Assembly: GCA_037043235.1 (NCBI GenBank)
Contig: JAWRVZ010000235.1
Span: forward strand, 443,501 to 507,500
Length of the DNA stretch: 64,000 nt
Direction of reading: 5' to 3'
Origin: Rhodeus uyekii
Lineage: Eukaryota > Chordata > Actinopteri > Cypriniformes > Acheilognathidae
Part shown: positions 12,001 through 21,000 of the stretch, piece after piece
How positions within the stretch are numbered: the first letter of the stretch is position 1
How the letters are laid out: every line of letters starts with the position of its first letter
The notes under the pieces: model-generated
Seen by the model: only the letters and a program-made list of their open reading frames with translations
What the model was told of the DNA's origin: nothing
Database searches by the model: none
Program-made: the position numbers and the translations under genes

Positions 12001-15000
12001 GACTTAATCACTTGAGCGAATGATTCAATGACACAAATAAAATCACTTTACGCCACCTACTGGTGAAATTATGTAATTGATATGAACTTTATTTGAAGCA
12101 TCAAGTAACTTTCAAAAGCTGATTTCCTCTATTTTGATTACTAGTGTAGAATCAGTGTGTATATCTTTCTCTGGATCAGCGGCAAAGAAATATAAAAAAC
12201 ATAAATCAGGAAAATTATATTACATTTGTATGTGATAAAAATGAGATCCAAAACTATAATGTCAAGAAAATGAAAAATATTTTCGACATTTTCTTTTCTG
12301 AAAATGCAGGCAAATTAGTGCATATTTATTTATTTAGGAGACGCTTCAATTATATATTTGAACAAAACATGTCACAAAACAATTTTCTTGAATTATTGTT
12401 ATTAATAAACTGTCTACTCTATTCATCTCATTTTAATTTTGTCTGACTGAACTTTCCTTATAAAGATGTGTAAAAACCAATATTCTTCAAATATCATATT
12501 TTGTGTTCAAGAGATGAAAGAAACTCATGTTTGGAACAACTTAGGAACGAGTAAATGATGACAGAATTTCATTTTTAGGTGAACTATCCCTTTAAGAGTC
12601 TCAGGATTTTATGAAATTAGAAAGGATTTCATTCATTTCAAGTCATTTTTTTGCATCTTAGTTTCAATAAAGTTTTGAATATATATCAGTTTTCATAGTC
12701 CAAAGAAATCTCATTAAAAAACGTCTTACTAAATAAATATTTAAATGAAGTTTAGTGGCGTGTCTTTAAGCTGATTTGTGGTCACCTGTAGCAATGGGAT
12801 CCGTACGGACACTCCGGCCTGTCATCATCTGCGTCCTCTTCCTCCTCCTCTTCCTCATAGTCGCTGTCTCCGGGATGACTGCACTCCTGAAAGTGGAGCG
12901 GATTTTTCCTGAAGAGAGCGAAAACAAAATTGCTATGTGAACTGCAATGCATGCGGGAACACAATAAGGCAAATGAACTCAATCACGAGCATTCATGCAA
13001 CTTAATTACACTGACAGCTAATCTCGTCAGAAACGTTTCCGATCGTTTTCATTCTGGGAACATTTAAATTCAACGGTCAACAGCATGAAAGAGCAGCTGA
13101 TTAATCATAACTTCTGTCAGTTAAAGATAATACTGTTATTATGCAGTTTCTTTATGACTGTTTCTGAAGAATTAACAACCAAATAGTTTGAGGATGACAA
13201 CCTCCGGCTAAAATACAGATTTTGTGTTTTTATCTCTCAGCTTTTTCGCCATTAAAAATAAACATCAGAGAACTAGACATTAGGGAAACAAGCGCGTGTC
13301 TTGAACACACAGATTAAAGCATATTAAACATCTCAGAGGAGCGTTTGCTTGTGACAATTTCAGTCTTAATCCTCTTCCAGCATTTCATTTTGAGATGATA
13401 TTAACTACATGAAACTAATTAGCATGCATAGCATTGATCTTCAAGGAATATTTGCGGTAATATATTTATGGCATTACAGACATACATTGTTTGAAGGTAA
13501 AGTTTAAAAAGCAAAGTGATTGTGTACCTGTAGCAGGAGCTGCCGTAAGCACACGGCGTCCGCCGCGGTTTTTTCACGGACTCCATGACCTTTGACCTCT
13601 GCGAGGGTCCCTGGCTGAGCTGAGAATCACTGGGATCGTCAGCTTGAGCTCCTCGTCTGACCTCAGCTCCTCTCGTCTCCCCATCATCACGCTCCATCAA
13701 ACCGGTGCCGTTCTCTCCGTCTGGGACTGTTCTGACTCTGCTGCTCTCGGGAGATGCTGCATCCTCCTGTCAGGACATCCATGCATACAATAAACACTTC
13801 CACTTCAATGCAACACAATCCACAATTGATGTATATACAGTGTATCTTTACCAGACCTGCAGTCTGTAAGTAATTTCAACAAATAATATCAACAACAACA
13901 ACTATATTTTAATACATTTAATATTTAGTGTTTGTAATTAAATGTGTGCTTACATCAAAAAATCAAATATTTAAAACATGCAGTCTACATTACTAATACT
14001 TTTATTAGTAAGCAATTTTTTGCTTTGAGATGCGAGTTAATATTTGAGATACGAGCAGATTACAGACGCCGACGCTAGTGGAGCACTGGGAGCAGCCCAC
14101 GTGTTCGTCGACTGAAAAGTGTTTCATGCGCGCTTGAGGGATTAAAACGAGCTCGCGGGCTCACGTTTTTTCGCGTGTAGTCACGTTTTTTCATTATCCA
14201 CGCATCAGTTTTTTTTTGCGCTCGTTTCTTTTTGGCATGGATTTTCCTCCAATCCCCAAAAGATTTTATATTTCAAATGACGTTTTAATCTTACATTTAA
14301 CTCTTTGTCGTGTACGATCACACCGGTGTGATTAGAGCGTTCAGTGCGTGTTGGCTGGCGCTGATCCAGAGACGGATGCGCTCTATATATCGACTATTCA
14401 ATGTTTTCAACCACTTACCTAAATACTCATAAGTACTCGCAAAACAATAATTTTTTTTAGTTTGAAAAATACATAATGATGTCTTTAAAAGCAGAAATAA
14501 TCCGTTCAATTATAAATTGACTAGTTGTTTTATTCATATCAGAAACACATTGCAGAGGGAACTGTAAAGTTCACTCTGTTCTTCTCCCACTTCACCGGAC
14601 ACTTACTGTCATGTATTTCAGGAGAAGTGACTGAATTTACGTGTTGTATTGAATTTACAGATTAGATTCTCTGAACTGCTACGCAAACTAACACGGCGGC
14701 ACTCGTCGCGCACATGCCTATATCATCTTTCTTGAAGGTAAGAACTCATAATTAAAACCACATTTTATTTTATATCACAAGAATCCTTAAATACTATCAT
14801 TTTTGTGTGTGTATATCTATAGCAATTAAAAACATGTTTTCTATTGTTATTAGCACTAATAAGGGAGTTTTTTAGAGGGCCGGAACGTTTATTTCTTATG
14901 GGAAACAATGATTTGAGATACGTGCAACTCGAGTTATGAACGGATTATGCTCGTATCTCAAGGCATTACTGTACTTTAATATACTAGAATGTATCCCACC

Positions 15001-18000
15001 ATAGATACCAGAGGCACAGACTCATCTTCAGAGTCACTCTTCTTCAGTCTCCTTGTTTTTCTTTTAGGCACCTCTTCCTTCAGCTCCTCTTCCTCAGATG
15101 ACAGCTGTGTGGCTCGAGCTCGCTTTGGTGTAGCTACTCGTTTGGCTTTTGTAGGAGTCCCCCTCACTGCTGCACTCCAAAACAATGGGAAAAAAGGCGG
15201 TTTACTGATGGATAATGTAAATGCATGAACACGTTTATGCAAGTAAAAACTGTTACAGTTTTTGGTCACACCATAATTCATGACAAAAACAAATATGGGG
15301 GTTAAGAAGCTCGCACCATCTAGAGTTTCATAATAGAACTTTGTAATAAAGAGTAAAAATCAATAAATCAAGTTCATCTGATCCAGTGATTACACACTAA
15401 ATGATAAAGAGAGAGAAAAATGCACCAAAGGGCTCCAGATGTGACCTGTGGCGTTGAGAAGGTCAGAGATGAGATTGATGTTTTGCTGAAAGAACAGTGC
15501 ATTAGCTGTTAATGCATGCCTCAGGAGTCAGTCTTTCCAATCATCCATCATGATAAGTGCGAAGGAAAGAAAGAGTCTGATGTGAATACGTGTACTGTCC
15601 TTCAGAGAGAAAGAGTGGGGAAAAATACTGCCGTTCAAAAGTTTGGGGCCATTGCATTTTAAAGAAATTAATACTTTTATTCATCAAGGATGCATTTAAT
15701 TGATCAAAGGTTGACTAAAGTGCTTCACAGACTATAAAGAATGCAGCAATATCACACATACAAAGTAAACCGTAATCACCAGCGGATACGGTTCTAGACC
15801 GAGCTGGTGTCAAACAATACACCCAGATTCCTAACACATGTGGCACTGTATGCTGACAGAGAATCAAGATCAAAAGTCATGCACTCGGTGTTCATTTAAG
15901 CCAAAAAGGACAATTTACGACTTTTAAAAAATTATTCATTAGCCAAAGTTTTAATTCACCCAAACAGTCTACAATAGGCTTTTGGGTCGTGCTCATTCTC
16001 AAAGTTTAAAGGCAGTTACATTTGGGTGCAGTCAGTATAAAAATGAAAGGACAGTTTAAGATCCCAAAGGAAGAGAAAATCCCTTATAAAGAGAAAATAA
16101 TACAGGGCCGAGAACAGAGCCCTGAGGAACACCAGATGTGAAATGAATTTCAGAGGAGGAATTATGTCCAAGGTGGACACCATATGTTTAATATGAGAGC
16201 AACCACTGCAACATGACTCTATAAGAGTATTATGATCAACCAAAATCAAAGGTATAACAAAACCAGAGCCATAGATTGCCCAGAGTCAGTAGTTAACATG
16301 GTGTCGTTCAAAACTTTCAATAATTTGTCTCAGGAAACGTGGAGGGACACAGAGTAGGCTTTAAACTTGCTGCAACAATCTCAATGAGAGCTTTTAAGTT
16401 AACGGGCTCAAAGACGGATCATGTAGAAGAGCAGAAAGGGGAATCAGGCAGTATATATTCAGATGAAGGCCTAATCTGAGAGATCTTATGAAATACCTTG
16501 AAAAATCTTCACAAAGAGAAACAGATGTCTCAGGGAAAAGATAAGAAAACAATATTTGGGTGGGGTTAAGAACAGAATATTTGGCCTGTGGCTGTGAGAG
16601 GGATTTACACTTGCTGAAAGGTAGAAAGAGCATCTCTCAGAATTTCATACAAGACCTGCACCGAGTCTATCGGTGTTCAGCTCTTCTACAGGTCTGTCAG
16701 AGAGAAAGAGTAGTGTCATTTTGAGTTATGTCTTTCGCCTTTAGTTGTCCAACAGAGTTTCCAATATAACAAATAATGTTGAAAAAGCTTAGATGTTCAT
16801 CAGCATCCAAGTGGCACAGAGAGAAGCCCATATCCTGAGTGGCACATAGTTCTAAATACATTGAACAGTCGGTGAAAATCCGAACCCAACTGAAGCTTCC
16901 AGTGAGAGTCATGGAAAACAATATGGACAGATGATCCGATAAACCTGTGAAGTTGATTTTAATTTCCAATACAGGTAAGCCATGTGATAAAATTCAATCT
17001 AGAATATGGCCAGACACCAACTGATCAAAGTCAAAGGAATCAATATTTTTACATTTACATTCATGCATTTATCAGATGCTTTTATCCAAAGCTGTGATGA
17101 GATGTTTTTCTTCTGGTTTCATTTAAAGCATGCTTGCTGTTTTCCCAGTTTTGTTTTCCAGCAGAGGAAAGCATGCAGCATATACTGTACTTATATTCAT
17201 CTGACCGTCGCTCTCAGCAGTGTGGGAGTTTTCGGGATGTTCGTTCACAGAAGATCACCGGTCACATATTTAAAACTTGGCCTTCTTTAAAGACATTTTC
17301 TATCTAGTCTAGAGACACAAATCTGCACCTACATGAGCTGAACCAGAAAGTTTTTGCAGTGCCAAAAGATCCAGATGGAGTGCTGAATATGACAGGTTTG
17401 GTTCTAATGAGGCATTTGTGAAGTCTGCACTTGATCTTTTGCAAGCACATTAGCAATGCATTTCGGGAGCACCTGTGAAGCCCTAAGGAAGAGGGAGACA
17501 TATGGACAGAATCTGGACCCAGTCTGGCTGGGTTGGAGTCACAGTACTGTAACTTATTTGACAAATGGACAGCAACTAATTCTCTCTGCCTATTATCCCC
17601 CAAAAACTGGCTGAGTACAATCACGTGATGACTGGACACTTGACAGATGTGGAGTTTTTTTGTCTGGCTGTGAACAGACAGTGGACCATCGCCATAGTGA
17701 CAGTACCTTTGGCAGATGATGGGCTTGCGGTTGCTAACGTCATCATCCAGGCCGGCAAGATGCGCTTCTTCTGTGGCAGATCGTCGTGTTGCCTCTTTCT
17801 GGGCACCTTGAAAACACACAATTAGAATAATATGAGGAAGTTATATGACTATAATCAAGTAAGCTATAGAAGCGCAAACAAAAATATAAAACGGTAGGGT
17901 ACAGAACAAAAGAGCATAGATAAGAAAGTGAAAAGGGGATGGATGGATAGATGGAGGAGATCAAGGGTGATCATATCATTAAACACATGGAGGTCTCAAT

Positions 18001-21000
18001 TTGAGATCCCCGAACCTCTGCTTATTCCTGTTGGCATCAAAACTCCCGTCCAATTTCAGGGAAGAAATATATATATATATTTCTCCGGCACAGCAAACGG
18101 AGAGCATATGATGTGCATATGAATCTTGCTGATCCTGGAATAAAAAATAAAACTCCTGTGGTACAACCAAGCACCAAATAACTGATAATTAGACGAAACA
18201 TCAGGATACAGTGTAATTATGCATGTGCATGTGTATTATGTTTAATTCACCAAAACCCATATCTATAATCAGTAAAAAGCGACGGTAATCATTTTTAATA
18301 CTTTTATTCAGCAAGGATGATTTAAATTGATCAAAAGTGACAGTAAAGACATTTATAATATTACAAAATATTTCTATTTTAAATAAATGCTTTTCTTTTG
18401 AACTTTCTAACCATTAAAGAATCCTGAAAAACAAGGTTTCCGTGAAAATACGAAGCAGCACAACTGTTTCCAATGCTATTTCTATTTTAAAATGTATTAA
18501 AATAGAAAACTATATATATTGTAATAATATTTCTGTATTTTTGAGAACGAGATTTCTTTTAAAAGCATAAATCGTACACACCTCAAAACATTGATTGGTT
18601 TATATGTAGCATGCAAACACACCTCCGTTGAAGAGCACAGAGTGTGTGATGAAGCGCCCGCTGCTTTATGTCCTGTGTGTGTGGCGCTTGGGCTCGCGGG
18701 CGCGCAGCTGCCGGCTTCCAGTGTGGCAGCGTCTTCAGCCGGTGCAGTCGAACATCTCTCCATCACCATCTCCTCCTCAAACGCCTGACTGTTTCTGTGA
18801 AGAAACAAAATCTTCTCCATATTGTGCTCTTTTCCAAAGTCTTGATTTTGTCTCTACTAGAATAGATGTTCATGCTTGAATGTTCAACAACTATTATTGT
18901 TCTCATATCTGGTGAGTGATGGCTCGATTCAACGCTTTTCTTTTTTCATAACCGCTTTCTAAATTTCATTTTTATTCTCTCTTTTCCTTGTTCTCTCACA
19001 GCTTTAGTGCTTCCCACCAGAGGGAAATAAGTTCAAATGCCGTTTTTCAGAACTTTTTCCATTTCTCTAGTTTTCCCAGTGGGTCTTTAGTGCTGGTTTT
19101 AAGGGTCAAAACCACTTTGTAAGCAGATCAGGTTATCCAACGTGAAATGCCCACGCAGATATTTTATTTCTATGATATAATGAAAGAATAAGTTTTGTAC
19201 AACTGTATGTTAAAATGACATCAAGAAGCCAATAATCAACTGGCAAGAAAAGTGACGCCACAAGATCAGGGACTGGGAATACAGTCTTTGCTTTTCAGAG
19301 AGGCTCCATTGTGCTCTTTTCCAAACATTTTGTCTCTACTAGAAAAGGTTTTCATGCTTGAATGTTCAGAAACACAATATTGTTCTCATATTCTCCATTA
19401 TTGCAGCTCCTCTCTTCTCAGAAACGCTCTGTTTAGTTCCCGTCTCTATGAAGCTCCTCCTTCTGAAAGAGCAATGTGCTCTGATTGGTCGGTTGGATCG
19501 GTGAGTTGTGATTGGTCAACTGCTTTGAGCAAGTTTGGGAAATGTCACGTCCCTTACCATTACCGAGAGTTTCAACACACTACTAACACACTCCTTTATT
19601 TGCATATATCCTTGAGTGGGAATTATTTCAATGAGGAATATTGTGACGTTCATTCCTGGAAGAAAATTAATGACTTCAGTGGAGTTTCTCCTGTGCGTTT
19701 AGTAACTTTTCAGACCTTTTTCATGCTCAAACAGCAACATCGCACAGTAAAGAAAGTTGAAAACATATAAAAGCACAATAGGGCATCTCTCAGCCTCACA
19801 CTTTGGTGAAATCTCTTGGATAACCATCAACAATCTATAGCAATATTCAGACAGTAACTACACCCTTTAGAGCAAACAATCAAGCTTAAAATCTTGCCAG
19901 TCTTTAAAACAATTCATAATTAACAAAAACAACAATCCCTCATCAGCACGAGCACGCCGTAGCAAAAGACAGTCACCTAATTCTCTAATTTCACAGATGA
20001 AAGGCATGACTTTTAAATGCATGCAAATCAGCACGTTCAGAATCAATTCGCCACAGCAGCACTTATTTTTATCAGAGGGTGTTATCAGAGCGTCTGTTTC
20101 CATTCGAGATCAGCCTGCCTGTGTGCACACGATAGAGAAAGTGTCCTTTCATCTACACTCAGCGGGTCACAGATCGGAAAGGTCAAACGAACACATTCAT
20201 CCAGACGCTCATGACCGGAGGAAATTATGAGTTAAATGACTGATCTTAATAAAAGGCACTGATTTCAGATGACAAATAATGCATTTGAATATTCATGAGG
20301 ATCCTTAATTGAACCTAAACCCATTTCACATCCATAATGTGACAAACTGTACAATATTCAACAGAAACACAAAGCAGCAGTTCATTTGATCAATCAGGAA
20401 TCAATTTAGCTCATTAAAGCGAGTGTTGCAAACCTGAATATATTGTGTCAATAATATATACCGTAATTATAAAATAAGAAAATTATAAAAATTATAAAAT
20501 TAAGGTTGTTGCAAACATATTGCATGCTGTCGAATCCCATCATTGTCAACGGCCAATGAGGTTCAGCTGTGAGTGACGGCTGAATCACCTGAGGGTTTGA
20601 TCCTCTTCTGTGACGCGCACTCTGTAGATGTATTTCCCGGGCATGAGAGAGAAGATGTCGCCCTCCTTCAGGCAGTGCCACTGGTCCTTCTCCAACGGCT
20701 GAGGGGAAGCCGCGACACTCATCTGAATAAAACATGGGTTCAGGTGCGTCTAGAGGACGGAAACCAGAAGAACGCTGGATGATCGCAAGCACATTACTCT
20801 TTTTGCACAAGTCTTTATCGTACGGCCCAGAATTACTTTGCCATCTTGTGTTGTTAGAGATTTGACAATCTCTCTCAAAATAAGTCACATAATTGAGCTG
20901 ATATTTCAGCATTATTTATATACTATTATAGCATTTCATACTTTAAAATAGCTTTTATCATTTTGATTTTCAATTTGATTTTAGTTGAACTTTTAGTAAT

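Larger units (their letters stand above)
15170..17706. other. aplf intron 5
   Basis: A 2.5-kb intron. It holds the left end of the CAAAAGTTTGGGG repeat (15625-15715) and a SINE tail fragment (17049-17096). The stretch 15750-17000 reads like degraded dispersed sequence with small frames on the minus strand; I could not assign it to a family. Confidence 0.5.
18795..20588. other. aplf intron 3
   Basis: Holds two copies of a transposon end (18816-18930 and 19304-19787). The 172-aa plus-strand ORF at 19252-19770 falls in the second copy and is judged an accident of the repeat. Confidence 0.6.

Noticed and set aside
15750..17000. Possible LINE remnant in aplf intron 5
   Set aside because: Some phrases look like degraded element sequence, but no endonuclease or reverse transcriptase motif could be read, so no family is assigned.
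19252..19770. 172-aa plus-strand ORF in aplf intron 3
   Set aside because: It overlaps a transposon copy with recognisable inverted ends and has no domain or family resemblance.
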